The position numbers and the translations under genes are program-made. The notes below the pieces were generated by a model. The model was not told where the DNA came from and searched no databases. It saw only the letters and a list, made by a program, of their open reading frames with translations. 64,000 nt of DNA from Bacteroidota bacterium (GTDB taxonomy: Bacteria; Bacteroidota; Ignavibacteria; Ignavibacteriales; Ignavibacteriaceae): NCBI GenBank assembly GCA_020161395.1, contig JAIUOE010000002.1, forward strand, positions 372,001 through 436,000. Reading direction: 5' to 3'. Numbering within the stretch: position 1 is the stretch's first letter; each line of letters opens with the position of its first letter. This document shows positions 52,377-62,291 of this stretch, piece by piece.

Positions 52377-54839
52377 TTAATTGAGACTTTCCGCCGGAGT
52401 CCGGCGTTTCTTTTTCACTTCAGAAACTGTTTCGGCATTTTTCTCAATTTTCCCGGCAACTGTCGTTTTCCAGTCAGGGAAAACCCAGTCCAAAGCCTCC
52501 TCAACAGTTTCGACCGGAACGATGACAAGGTCCTTTGTGATGTTGGCTCGTATTTCTGCCACATCCGCTGTATTGTCATTCGGAATCAGAACTGTTTTAT
52601 AACCGTTTCTTCTGGCAGCAAGAAGTTTTTCATTGAGTCCGCCGATTGGTAAAACTTCACCTCTAAGCGTAATCTCACCCGTCATTGCAACTGTGTCGCT
52701 CGCAGGAATCTCCCAAAACGCAGAGAGCATCGCCATGATCATGGTGATTCCGGCAGATGGTCCATCCTTTGGAATCGCTCCCTCAGGCAAATGGATGTGT
52801 ATCTCTTTATTAAGAAGAAAATCGGGTTTAAGACCAAATTTTTCGGCATTCGACCTGATGAAACTCAAACCGGCCTGTGCTGACTCTTTCATCACATTGC
52901 CGAGCTGACCGGTAAGTGTAAGTTTTTCCTTGCCGTGCATTACTGTCACATCAACCTTCAGGATGTCACCTCCAACACTCGTCCATGCAAGTCCTGTTAC
53001 ACTTCCTGTTCTCGCACCTTTTTCATAAATATGTTTTTTGTAGCGAGGGGCACCGAGATATTTTTCCACAATTGCAGGTGTAATGATATTCGGTTTCTTC
53101 GAGTTTTTCTCGTGTGTCTGAATCTTTACCACAAAATCTTTGGCAACTTTTCTAAGAACACCCGTGATTTCCCTCTCCATGTTCCTTACTCCCGATTCGC
53201 GGGTGTAATTATTTATTATCTCAAGAATCGCCTCATCCTCAAACTTCACCTTGGCTTTCCCCAATCCATGCAGTTTTATCTGTTTAGGAATGATGTGTCG
53301 CTTGGCTATTTCAAGTTTGTCAACCTCAAGGTAACTCGAGAGCTCGATAATTTCCATTCTGTCCTGAAGCGGCAGAGGGATGTTATATCTTACATTTGCT
53401 GTAGTTATAAAAAGAACCTGCGAGAGATCATAATCAACTTCGAGATAGTGATCGTTGAACGCGAAATTCTGTTCCGGATCAAGTACCTCAAGCATCGCCG
53501 AGGAAGGATCTCCTCTGAAATCGGAACTAAGTTTGTCGATTTCATCTAAAAGTATCACGGGATTTACAGTACCAGCCCTCTTCATCGACTGAATTATCTT
53601 ACCGGGCATCGAACCGATATAGGTCTTGCGATGGCCCCTTATCTCGGCTTCATCCCTGACACCACCAAGACTTATCCTGACAAACTGTCTGCCAAGTGCA
53701 CGGGCAATCGATCTGCCAAGCGAGGTCTTCCCCACTCCCGGAGGTCCTACGAGACACAGAATCTGTCCCCTCATGTTCTTCACGAGATTGAGTACAGCTA
53801 TGTGCTCTATTATTCTCTCTTTTGGTTTCTCAAGTCCAAAATGATCTTCATCAAGTATTTTTTGCACATGAGCAATATCGAGCTTGTCTTTTGTCCGCTT
53901 TTTCCACGGAACTGCTATCAGCCAGTCGAGATAATTTCTGATAACTGTGTATTCAGGCGACATCGGAGGAATTTTCGAGAGCTTGTTATACTCTTCGATT
54001 GCCTTGTCTTCCACTGATTCTGGCATCCCGGCAGATTCGATGCTCTCGAGAAGTTTCGCTTCCTCTGAAAGGGCATCATCTTCTCCAAGTTCTTCCTGTA
54101 GAATTTTGATCTGCTCCTGAATTATAAACTTTCTTTGCGTTTTTGCTATGTTCTCCTGAACCTTGTGGTCGATCTCCTTTTCAACTTTAAGAATTTCAAT
54201 CTCACCACGAAGAAGTTTTATCAACTCATAATACTGGTCTTTTAATTTCCCCTTCCTCATTATTTTCATTTTGCCGTCGATTGCCTGGTTAATGTTCGCA
54301 GCAGCAAAATAGAGTTTTCTGTCGGGTTCGGAAATGTTCTCAAATGAGACAAGAGTTTCAGCATTAATATTTTTATTTAACGAGGCATACTCCTTGAAGG
54401 CGATTTCAGCCTGCCTTATCAGCGCGGTGATCTCAGCATCGTTCGACATCTGCACTTCCCGCAATTGAATTGCAGCTTCAAAATACTCGGTTTCGGAGGT
54501 GAAATGCTTAATCTTCCCCATAACCAGACCGTCGACCACTATTTTTAGCAATCCGTTTGGCAGTTTCATCGTCTGAACAATTTTCGCTATCGTCCCCTCA
54601 CGATATAACTCATCGGGTCCCGGTTCATCAATATTTGAATTTTTTTGGGCTGCAAGAAATATGAGTCTGTGGTTGTTTAGTGAGAAATTGGCTGCGTTTA
54701 CAGAGAGGTCTCTGCCAACCAGAACAGGTGAAATCATATATGGAAAAATGACAAGATCCCTTAATGGCAATACAGGTATTATCTCCGGAATTTCGACTGT
54801 AATGCTCTGCTCTTCAGGCTCGTTTATAATTTTACTCAT
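52377..54839 (-). CDS. lon: ATP-dependent protease Lon
   Basis: Cytoplasmic quality-control protease, 820 residues. N-terminal LonN substrate domain (IPVLPLRDLVIFPYM), AAA+ module with Walker A GPPGVGKTSLGRS and Walker B VILLDEIDKL, and the protease domain with the catalytic serine in PKDGPSAGITM and lysine in GGLNEKLLAARR. C-terminal residues past position 790 are low-complexity. No heat-shock promoter was recognised upstream, though the 258-base gap before the divergent surface-protein gene is AT-rich. Confidence 0.97.
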   Translation of the reverse strand: MSKIINEPEEQSITVEIPEIIPVLPLRDLVIFPYMISPVLVGRDLSVNAANFSLNNHRLIFLAAQKNSNIDEPGPDELYREGTIAKIVQTMKLPNGLLKIVVDGLVMGKIKHFTSETEYFEAAIQLREVQMSNDAEITALIRQAEIAFKEYASLNKNINAETLVSFENISEPDRKLYFAAANINQAIDGKMKIMRKGKLKDQYYELIKLLRGEIEILKVEKEIDHKVQENIAKTQRKFIIQEQIKILQEELGEDDALSEEAKLLESIESAGMPESVEDKAIEEYNKLSKIPPMSPEYTVIRNYLDWLIAVPWKKRTKDKLDIAHVQKILDEDHFGLEKPKERIIEHIAVLNLVKNMRGQILCLVGPPGVGKTSLGRSIARALGRQFVRISLGGVRDEAEIRGHRKTYIGSMPGKIIQSMKRAGTVNPVILLDEIDKLSSDFRGDPSSAMLEVLDPEQNFAFNDHYLEVDYDLSQVLFITTANVRYNIPLPLQDRMEIIELSSYLEVDKLEIAKRHIIPKQIKLHGLGKAKVKFEDEAILEIINNYTRESGVRNMEREITGVLRKVAKDFVVKIQTHEKNSKKPNIITPAIVEKYLGAPRYKKHIYEKGARTGSVTGLAWTSVGGDILKVDVTVMHGKEKLTLTGQLGNVMKESAQAGLSFIRSNAEKFGLKPDFLLNKEIHIHLPEGAIPKDGPSAGITMIMAMLSAFWEIPASDTVAMTGEITLRGEVLPIGGLNEKLLAARRNGYKTVLIPNDNTADVAEIRANITKDLVIVPVETVEEALDWVFPDWKTTVAGKIEKNAETVSEVKKKRRTPAESLN

Positions 54840-54985
54840 GTTTGTCTAATTTGTGAAAAATAACCTGTAAAAATATCAATAAAGATCTGGTTATTCAAGG
54901 CACTCTTTTGGGAGTGGATATTATTTTATTTTTTGCGATATTCCACCGCTAATTTGCCTCTATTTTATACACTCAACTGAATAAA

Positions 54986-55016
54986 TTCTCATTTTGAGGC
55001 ACTCCTGAAATGAGAA
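54986..55016. promoter_or_regulatory. Inverted repeat upstream of the sigma-54 promoter
   Basis: TTCTCATTT (54986-54994) and AAATGAGAA (55008-55016) form a perfect 9-bp inverted repeat with a 13-base spacer. Its centre is about 77 bases upstream of the predicted transcription start, where enhancer-binding activators of sigma-54 usually bind. A second palindrome, CACTCttttggGAGTG, lies at 54901-54916. Confidence 0.5.
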
Positions 55017-55050
55017 ACAGCAATTTTGGGGCAAAAAAAGAGCTTTTCCT

Positions 55051-55067
55051 TTGGTATGATTTTTGCA
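55051..55067 (+). promoter_or_regulatory. Sigma-54 type (-24/-12) promoter
   Basis: TTGGTATGATTTTTGCA matches the consensus yTGGCACGrnnnTTGCw at nearly every conserved position; GG and GC are 12 bases apart. The predicted start is near 55078. This decides the start of the next gene: the ATG upstream at 55026 lies before the promoter. Confidence 0.7.
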
Positions 55068-55097
55068 TCAAAATTGAAGGTTCTTAAACAATTAACC

Positions 55098-58000
55098 ATG
55101 GATAATATTATGAGGTCTAACAAGATCACTCTATACAATTTTCTTTTTGTCTTTTTGATGTTCTCCCCGACATTGTTTGCCGGCAGTAAAGTGCTGGATT
55201 ACAATGTGACGCTTAACGGCGTAACCTGGGATGTCACCAATAACAGGACAACTTTTACCTATCTCGTGGTAGGGGATGGTTCCGGAAAAGACCTCTCTCA
55301 CTGGGTGATAGCGCTTTGTAACAACCATACCGGGGTAACGGGTTCACCAAGCCCGACTGCCATCGGTACCGACCCGACCACACAATTATACGGATTTAAG
55401 TGGGACTGTGGACAGAAAATTGGTCAGTCGAAGGTTTATACACTTGTCGTGCCGGGAATCTGGGATACAGCCCAGGTGCAGATAGCCGCCAAAGCCGGTC
55501 AAAATATTGATTACGGTACTGTAACCGGGCCTGCATGTACTGCTTACAACCCCAAGGCTTCGGTAGGAGACAGGGTTTGGCTTGATACCGACAAGGATGG
55601 CATTCAGGATGCCGGAGAGAGTGGCGTGTCGGGTGTTACGGTTAAACTTTACGATTGCAACAACAACCTGATCGCAACCACAACCACAAATTCAAGTGGC
55701 AATTACCTTTTCAGCAATCTCATCCCCGGAGATTATTATGTAAAATTTGAACCATCTTCAAGTTATGTTTTCACAGATCAGAATGAAGGTTCAGACGATT
55801 CAAAAGATTCAGATGTCAGTGAAGCCACCGGAAAAACTGGCTGTACTACACTCTCACCCAACGAAAATGATCTTTCGTGGGATGCGGGTCTTACCACCGT
55901 ACCGCTTCCTGAGGGAAAAATTGGCAATAGGGTATGGAATGACCTGAATTTCAATGGTGTCCAAAATGATGGTGAACCAGGTCTCGCAAATGTTACCGTT
56001 AAGTTATACACTTGTGATGGTACTCTACTGAGTACCAAAGTAACCAATTCCAATGGAAATTATCTTTTTGAGACACTTCCGACCGGATCATACTACCTTG
56101 AATTTATAAAACCAAACGGTTTTGTTTTTACAACAAAAGATGCCGGATCTGACGATGAAAAAGATTCAGACGCCAATCCAGCAGACGGAAAAACCGCTTG
56201 TTTCAACCTCCTGACAGGAAATGAAGATGAAACCCGTGACGCCGGTCTTTATGACCCTCTAACTATGAAGGGTTCTCTTGGAAATCTTTTCTGGAAAGAT
56301 ATCAATGCAAACGGTCTTCAGGATAACAACGAACCGGGCATAAGTGGTGCTACTGTGAAGTTGCTCAATTGCAGCCTTAATCAGGTGGCTACCACAACAA
56401 CAAACAGCAGCGGAATTTACTCTTTTACCAATCTCACACCCGGTGATTATGTTGTAGAATTTACACTTCCATCAGGATATGTTTTTTCTCCATCAAACCG
56501 TGGTTCAGACGATAACAAAGATTCTGATGTCGATCCAAATACAGGCAGAACTGTCTGTATCACTCTAGCCCCCGGTCAAACCGACCTCACATGGGATGCC
56601 GGAGCTTATGTGCCTGTAACCTGTGCCACTGACTGGTCAGGCACTCTTGGACCCGACTCTGCAATCTGTCTTTACACTCCCCAGTGGATTACAATAACCG
56701 GATCAGTCAATTTGTTGCCACCGAATACCCGTGCGCAGCTTCAACTCTCCTGGAGAGTTGTGAAACCTTCGAATGTGAACAACTGCCCTCCGGGATTCGA
56801 CCCTTGCACACAGGACCATTATTCACAGAAATGGATTTACGGTGACACCACATTCACAATGCAAGCCTGGTGGCCCGGAATTTCACCAACCGATACCCTG
56901 GTTGAGATTCACTATGGAATGAATATCCTCGACTGCGATGGTAACCCGATTAAGAACGGTATTGGCAGAGACCTCTACTGGTATCCCTGGGTATGTCCAC
57001 CACCGAATTCTCCGGATGCCGATCTGAGCCTGATTAAATCGGTTTCAAATCCAACTCCGCAAAACGGTGAAACTATCCAGTACACTATAGTTTTGAACAA
57101 CGCAGGTCCCGGAACCGCAACCGGAATCAAAGTTAGCGATGTTCTTCCCGCAGGTATTGTGTATGTCAGCTCCAGCCCGACAGTTGGAAGTTTTGATTCC
57201 AATACCAATCTGTGGACAGTTGCATCACTCGCTGCAAATGCAAGTGCAACACTTGTTATTAATGCACGGGTGAATATCAATCTGATGAACTCACTCTCAT
57301 TCGACCTTGGAGTGGCAAAAAATTACAACCTTTTTGTACTGAACGACTATACTGCTCCTTCCTCTGATACAGAGGGCAAGGTAGCTGTTGGAAATGACTG
57401 CAGAATAGGTAACTACAGCATCGGTGATAAACTTCAGAATTCAAACGGTACCGAAGATGTGCTTGTGGTTGGTCATAACCTCTACTTCACATCAGGCAGA
57501 GTTTACAACGGTAATGTGGTGTATGGAAACTATGCCGAAGTAACTCCCTACCTTGCCACAATCACTGAAGGTACGCTCAGAAAAGATTCAGTTATCGATT
57601 TCCCTGCCGCATCAGCTTATCTGTTGAACCTTAGCAGTCAGTTTGCAGCCTATGGAACAAACGGTTCTGCCGGACTGCAGTATGGTAAACTCTCATTGGT
57701 CGGATCAAATCCGTCATTGAATGTTTTTAAGATCTGGGCTGACACACTTTCGATGGCAAACGATTTCGAGATCAGCGTTCCCAATGGAGCTTCTGCCCTC
57801 GTGAACATTTTTGGATCGTATGCCAACTGGAAAGGCGGACTGAATGTTTATGGAACTCCGTATTCGAATGTTCTTTACAACTTTGTTGAAGCCGATTCCA
57901 TAACTATCTCCAATATCGATGTCAGAGGCTCTATTCTTGCTCCAAGAAGTGATGTGAACTTCATCTCCGGTGTACAAAACGGTCAGATGGTTGCAAAGAA

Positions 58001-59381
58001 TGCAAAAGGAAAAGGTCAGTACAACCTCGTACTCTTCAGAGGCAATATCCCCGTTGACACAACTGTTGTGAATACCGCAGAAGTGGTTGCTGTTGTTCAG
58101 AATGACCCTGACTCACATCCGAACAACCATAACAAAAATGAAGATGACATGAGCTCTGCTTCCATCGTTATCAACAGAGAAGTAAACAACACTACGGGTT
58201 CTTCTTACAATTGGCAACAGGTATCAACTGTAGGATTCAACCAGATTATTCTTACTATGGTTACAGACCAAAACGGCAACCTGCTCGCAGGAACCTTTGG
58301 TGGTGGAATCTACAGATCGACAAACGGCGGTGCAGAGTGGACTTTGATAAATTCAAATATGCTCTCTGTCTATGTCTGGTCATTGATCTCGGTTCCGGGT
58401 GGAAAAATCTACGCCGGTACTGAGTCAGGAATCTATGCTTCAACTGATAATGGTAATACATGGTCTGTGGCAGGTTTGAGTAACCGTGATGTAAGAGCCC
58501 TGCTGCTTGGAAACGGCGGAACAATATACGCCGGTGTCTGGGGAAGTGGTATCTATTATACCGATGACTTCGGATCAAGCTGGACAGAATTCAGCACCGG
58601 TCTTACCGATCTCGCTGTTCATGCACTTGCTAAAAACAGCAACGGTGACATCTATGCAGGTACAATGGGCGGCGGAGTTCACAAACTCTCCCTCGGAAGT
58701 GGCGCATGGATCCATCTGAATTCGAACCCTGTAAGCAGATTCATCTGGTCACTCACCGTTGACGGTAACGGTGTTGTTTATGCCGGAACCTATGGCGACG
58801 GTGTAATCAGAAGTGAAGATGCCGGTGCTTCATGGCAGAGAATTTCCTCAGGAATGACCGCTTCGCATATCTATGCAATTGGTCACGATGCAATGAACAA
58901 TATCTTTGCAAGTGCCTGGGGCTCGGGTGTTTATATGCTTCCTGTGGTTGTCTTCAGAGGACTACCCGATTTCTGGATGGATTTTGGTCTGTCAGGGAAG
59001 AATATCTCCTCGATAGCTGTCAATTCTTCAACCAACCAGGTGGTTGCAGGTACTGATGCCGGTGATATATATAAAACAGACATTATCCTGTCCGCCAAGG
59101 AAAATTCAACAGTTCCGACAGAATTCAAGCTGTTCCAGAATTATCCGAATCCGTTCAACCCTGCCACTGTGATTGAGTTTACTCTTCCATCAGTTCAGGA
59201 TGTTAAACTGGTTGTGTATAATATCCTTGGCCAGCAGATTCAGGTTCTGAATAATGGACAACTGAAACCCGGATATCATAAATTTACTTTCGATGGCAAG
59301 GGCCTTGCGAGCGGTGTATATTTCTACAGACTCGTAGCCGGTCAGTTCAATGAAGTGAAGAAAATGATTCTCCAGAAATAA
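55098..59381 (+). CDS. Giant T9SS surface protein with SdrD-B repeats, DUF11, choice-of-anchor and propeller-like repeats
   Basis: A 1427-residue exported protein. After the signal peptide (FLMFSPTLFAGS) come an N-terminal beta domain, three SdrD B-type repeats (about residues 154-272, 274-385 and 392-504; each starts x-G-x-x-W-x-D-x-N/D-x-x-G-x-Q and ends WDAG-like), a cysteine-rich domain (509-634), a DUF11 repeat (641-725), a choice-of-anchor-like domain (from about 733), BNR/propeller-like repeats with GTxGxGIYRSTNGG units (about 1036-1330) and a T9SS sorting domain (from 1342: FQNYPNPFNP, SGVYFYRL). It is probably an adhesin or surface-layer protein. Start at ATG 55098 chosen because it lies after the sigma-54 promoter; ATG 55110 is an alternative. 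A strong terminator follows. Confidence 0.87.
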   Translation: MDNIMRSNKITLYNFLFVFLMFSPTLFAGSKVLDYNVTLNGVTWDVTNNRTTFTYLVVGDGSGKDLSHWVIALCNNHTGVTGSPSPTAIGTDPTTQLYGFKWDCGQKIGQSKVYTLVVPGIWDTAQVQIAAKAGQNIDYGTVTGPACTAYNPKASVGDRVWLDTDKDGIQDAGESGVSGVTVKLYDCNNNLIATTTTNSSGNYLFSNLIPGDYYVKFEPSSSYVFTDQNEGSDDSKDSDVSEATGKTGCTTLSPNENDLSWDAGLTTVPLPEGKIGNRVWNDLNFNGVQNDGEPGLANVTVKLYTCDGTLLSTKVTNSNGNYLFETLPTGSYYLEFIKPNGFVFTTKDAGSDDEKDSDANPADGKTACFNLLTGNEDETRDAGLYDPLTMKGSLGNLFWKDINANGLQDNNEPGISGATVKLLNCSLNQVATTTTNSSGIYSFTNLTPGDYVVEFTLPSGYVFSPSNRGSDDNKDSDVDPNTGRTVCITLAPGQTDLTWDAGAYVPVTCATDWSGTLGPDSAICLYTPQWITITGSVNLLPPNTRAQLQLSWRVVKPSNVNNCPPGFDPCTQDHYSQKWIYGDTTFTMQAWWPGISPTDTLVEIHYGMNILDCDGNPIKNGIGRDLYWYPWVCPPPNSPDADLSLIKSVSNPTPQNGETIQYTIVLNNAGPGTATGIKVSDVLPAGIVYVSSSPTVGSFDSNTNLWTVASLAANASATLVINARVNINLMNSLSFDLGVAKNYNLFVLNDYTAPSSDTEGKVAVGNDCRIGNYSIGDKLQNSNGTEDVLVVGHNLYFTSGRVYNGNVVYGNYAEVTPYLATITEGTLRKDSVIDFPAASAYLLNLSSQFAAYGTNGSAGLQYGKLSLVGSNPSLNVFKIWADTLSMANDFEISVPNGASALVNIFGSYANWKGGLNVYGTPYSNVLYNFVEADSITISNIDVRGSILAPRSDVNFISGVQNGQMVAKNAKGKGQYNLVLFRGNIPVDTTVVNTAEVVAVVQNDPDSHPNNHNKNEDDMSSASIVINREVNNTTGSSYNWQQVSTVGFNQIILTMVTDQNGNLLAGTFGGGIYRSTNGGAEWTLINSNMLSVYVWSLISVPGGKIYAGTESGIYASTDNGNTWSVAGLSNRDVRALLLGNGGTIYAGVWGSGIYYTDDFGSSWTEFSTGLTDLAVHALAKNSNGDIYAGTMGGGVHKLSLGSGAWIHLNSNPVSRFIWSLTVDGNGVVYAGTYGDGVIRSEDAGASWQRISSGMTASHIYAIGHDAMNNIFASAWGSGVYMLPVVVFRGLPDFWMDFGLSGKNISSIAVNSSTNQVVAGTDAGDIYKTDIILSAKENSTVPTEFKLFQNYPNPFNPATVIEFTLPSVQDVKLVVYNILGQQIQVLNNGQLKPGYHKFTFDGKGLASGVYFYRLVAGQFNEVKKMILQK

Positions 59382-59450
59382 GCAGATGAAATTCGGATAT
59401 CGCTTTTTAATTCGAAAAATCGATACCTGACTCTCAATAAATTAGATCTT

Positions 59451-59487
59451 AAAAGCTGCCCAAAGAAATTTGAGGCAGCTTTTTTTT
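59451..59487 (+). terminator. Terminator after the surface protein gene
   Basis: AAAAGCTGCC pairs with GGCAGCTTTT around a loop of about 13 bases, followed by a run of Ts. A typical intrinsic terminator. Confidence 0.85.
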
Positions 59488-59571
59488 GTCCCATTCGTCA
59501 TTTATATCCTCCATTCATCCATTTTTTTGCTTTTTTCCTTGTTATAACATCTTTTAATTTCGCTTTTTTGT

Positions 59572-59579
59572 TATATTTG
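59572..59579 (+). promoter_or_regulatory. TATATTTG -7 box for the barrel protein gene
   Basis: TATATTTG fits TAnnTTTG exactly. It lies 160 bases before the start codon, so the mRNA would carry a long leader (about 59586-59739) with no gene in it. I see no clear riboswitch there. Confidence 0.5.
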
Positions 59580-59739
59580 CATCGCAATTTTTTATTTACA
59601 TAATAAACAGTTGCACACAGACTTAACGAAAATTTAAACTATTTGCATATTAAATGAGTAAAGTCTAATTTACATTGAAGCTTTTTTTGCTTTTTGGAAA
59701 CTTAATTCCATTCAACAATCCACAATAAGGAGTTATTAT

Positions 59740-60984
59740 ATGAAACAAGTATTTGCATTTGTTCTTTTAGTTGCATTTCTTGCTACAGTAACCAATGCCC
59801 AGTCAGGTTTGGTACCTAAAGAAAAAAGTGGCGGCTACGCCAGAGTACAGGCAATGGGCGGAGAAGGTGGAACAAATCCATTTTTAGTAGACGCTTTTAA
59901 CATGACAAACAACCCTGCTTTTGCCAAATATTATGGCAATTTCCTTTGGGGTGATATCGGTGCTTCAGCCGCTGCTGCTAATGACGGTGATGGTCAGTTC
60001 GCCGGATTCAACTTTGCACTTGACAACAAACTTACACTCGGTGCCATCCTTGCAAGAAACGACTTCAAGGGTGCCGGTATCTCGAGTGTTTCGATGACAA
60101 ACAGCCTCGTAACCATCCTCAATGGTTTACCAGGAACCGGAAGAAATGCTGTCAACCTCGACAACAACTTCCAGCTTCTCGGTGCTTATGCTCTTTCTGA
60201 TGCTACAGTTCTTGGTCTTGGTGTTTCCTTCGCTTCCACACAGAACGATTTGACACCTGCTACTGGTACTGCAGACAAATCTTCAGCTTCACAGCTTGGA
60301 TTAAACCTCGGACTTATTCAGCATTTCTCAAAAGATAACGGTCTTGATTTCTCATTTGCTTTCGTTTCCGGAAGTGCCAAGAATGAAGCTGCCAAGACAA
60401 ATAAAGTTTCTGCTTCAACCATTGGTATTGGTGCAAGATACTTCCACAACATTGGTAAAGGTTTCTCATTCGTTCCTGTAGCTTCATTCACAACAATGAG
60501 CGGAACTGTTGATGTTGCCGGAACCAGCACCGACATGGATTCATACAGCAACCTCGCTATTGGTGCAGGTCTCAACTATACCGCAGGCGACCTTTTCCTC
60601 GCTGGTGGTGTTAGCTTCGCTACAGAATCATGGACTGCCAAATCAACATCAACTTCACCTGAACTTACAAGAAACCATATGTGGTTCCCTGTTTGGAATC
60701 TTGGTGCAGAATTCAAAGTTACCGAATGGATGAAAGCAAGACTTGGTTACAAAGTTGCTACCAACAAAGACAAAATGGAATCAGCAGCAACCGCAACAAC
60801 CAAAAATGAAACAGTTGCTACCATGTTCGACAGAACCGGTGTTACACTAGGTCTCGGATTCAAATTCGGTGCCTTCAACCTCGATGCAACAGTTAATGAC
60901 GAAGTTTTGAGACAAGGTTTCAAAAACCTCTCAACAGGTGCTGTTAATACATTTGGACATATCTCTGCAAGCTACGCTTTCTAA
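59740..60984 (+). CDS. Outer-membrane beta-barrel protein (UPF0164/PorV-like)
   Basis: A 414-residue exported protein with signal peptide (ending TNAQS). The body is a string of alternating amphipathic strands (GFNFALDNKLTLGAILARND, LGLGVSFAST) and the C-terminus ends in F (ISASYAF), typical of barrels. Related proteins in this group include T9SS component PorV; an assignment is not possible here. Codon use is strongly biased (many AAC, TTC, GGT), and AAGGAG precedes the start, so it is likely abundant. A terminator follows. Confidence 0.78.
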   Translation: MKQVFAFVLLVAFLATVTNAQSGLVPKEKSGGYARVQAMGGEGGTNPFLVDAFNMTNNPAFAKYYGNFLWGDIGASAAAANDGDGQFAGFNFALDNKLTLGAILARNDFKGAGISSVSMTNSLVTILNGLPGTGRNAVNLDNNFQLLGAYALSDATVLGLGVSFASTQNDLTPATGTADKSSASQLGLNLGLIQHFSKDNGLDFSFAFVSGSAKNEAAKTNKVSASTIGIGARYFHNIGKGFSFVPVASFTTMSGTVDVAGTSTDMDSYSNLAIGAGLNYTAGDLFLAGGVSFATESWTAKSTSTSPELTRNHMWFPVWNLGAEFKVTEWMKARLGYKVATNKDKMESAATATTKNETVATMFDRTGVTLGLGFKFGAFNLDATVNDEVLRQGFKNLSTGAVNTFGHISASYAF

Positions 60985-61007
60985 GATATTACTCAAGTTT
61001 ATTCACC

Positions 61008-61036
61008 AAGGCTGTCTGAAAAGGCAGCCTTTTTTT
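61008..61036 (+). terminator. Terminator after the barrel gene
   Basis: AAGGCTG pairs with CAGCCTT and seven Ts follow. Confidence 0.85.
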
Positions 61037-61101
61037 ATGTTCATTCTGATTAAATTTACTCTCGCTTTTTTTTAAATTTACTCTCCCCTTGTGCAAAATG
61101 A

Positions 61102-61836
61102 ATGAATAACTACAAACTTATTATCCAATACGACGGATCAAACTTTAACGGCTGGCAGATTCAAGCCAAGGGTAAAACTGTACAAGGCGAAATCAAAAGA
61201 GCTCTTGAAGTCCTTCTTAAACATGAAGTGGTGCTAACAGGCGCCGGCAGAACAGACACGGGTGTGCATGCCCTCGGTCAGGTTGCCAATTTTAAGAGTG
61301 AACAAACTCTCGATTTTTATCGATTCAAGCACTCGCTTAATTCGATGCTCCCCTTCACAATAAGAATTAAAAGCATGGAAGAAGTCCCTGAATCTTTCAA
61401 TTCAAGATTCGATGCTCTGTCAAGATCGTATATCTATTTTATCTCGAACTCCCCTTCCCCATTTAACTACAGATTTGTTTTCAATTACCATTATCCTTTG
61501 GATTTGTCACTTTTAAACAATTTATCCCGTCCGTTGACCGGTACGCATGATTTCTCCTCTTTCACTAAATACGCCAAAGACCGTGAAAATTTCGATTGCA
61601 ACATAAAGACACTAAAATGGACACAGATAAAGGATAATGTAGTTGTCTTCATAGAAGCTGACAGATTTTTGCACGGTATGGTAAGGGCTATAACAGGTAC
61701 GGTGTTGAGACTGGCAAAAGTAGGCGGAACCGAAAATGACATGAATGACATCCTCAATTCCAAAAACAGGGAAAAAGCGTACGGCTCGGTGCCTGCAAAA
61801 GGGCTGTTTCTATACAAAATTAAATATCAGGTATAA
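61102..61836 (+). CDS. truA: tRNA pseudouridine synthase A
   Basis: Makes pseudouridine at positions 38-40 of tRNA; 244 residues. The catalytic aspartate is in AGRTDTGVHALGQVANF; YDGSNFNGWQIQ at the N-terminus and DRFLHGMVRAITGTVL near the C-terminus are family blocks. The start is near the likely promoter with almost no leader. A second copy of AAATTTACTCTC lies just upstream. The next gene starts 2 bases after the stop. Confidence 0.96.
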   Translation: MNNYKLIIQYDGSNFNGWQIQAKGKTVQGEIKRALEVLLKHEVVLTGAGRTDTGVHALGQVANFKSEQTLDFYRFKHSLNSMLPFTIRIKSMEEVPESFNSRFDALSRSYIYFISNSPSPFNYRFVFNYHYPLDLSLLNNLSRPLTGTHDFSSFTKYAKDRENFDCNIKTLKWTQIKDNVVVFIEADRFLHGMVRAITGTVLRLAKVGGTENDMNDILNSKNREKAYGSVPAKGLFLYKIKYQV

Positions 61837-61838
61837 TA

Positions 61839-62285
61839 TTGCTCACATTCAGAAAATCAGTCACGATCAATTCAGATAAGGAAAAAATATTTAATTTTCA
61901 CCTTGATACCACAAATATATCTGTGATCTCTCCCCCGTTTCCAAAAGTAATAAAAGTGGAAATGAGCGAAAAGCCACTCATTAAAGGTTCGAGTGTCAGT
62001 CTCGAAATCGATTTTCTTTTCTTACGGCAGGAATGGCTGATAAAAATTACAGAGGTAATTCCCGGCAGGCTGATTACTGACCTGCAGGAAAAAGGTCCCT
62101 TCAAATTTTGGGAACACAACCACAAATTTTCCGGTGATAACGGTGCCGTTGTAATGTCGGATGAAATTAGATTCCTTCCGCCGTTCGGAATATTTGGGTG
62201 GCTTGCTCTTCCTTTTGTATATTTACAACTCTATTTAATGTTTTCTGACAGACATCGAAGAACCAAAAAATATTTTGAGAGGTAA
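61839..62285 (+). CDS. SRPBCC (START-like) family protein
   Basis: A 148-residue protein with the Bet v1/SRPBCC fold pattern: ligand-binding-type strands FRKSVTINSDKEKIFNFH at the start and a C-terminal long helix. A hydrophobic stretch (WLALPFVYLQLYLMF) near the end may touch membranes. Starts at TTG just after truA. No ligand can be read. Confidence 0.75.
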   Translation: MLTFRKSVTINSDKEKIFNFHLDTTNISVISPPFPKVIKVEMSEKPLIKGSSVSLEIDFLFLRQEWLIKITEVIPGRLITDLQEKGPFKFWEHNHKFSGDNGAVVMSDEIRFLPPFGIFGWLALPFVYLQLYLMFSDRHRRTKKYFER

Positions 62286-62291
62286 CAGAAT

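Noticed and set aside
55026-55097. Longer start for the giant surface protein
   Set aside because: This ATG lies upstream of the predicted sigma-54 promoter, and the sequence before the signal peptide would be unusual.
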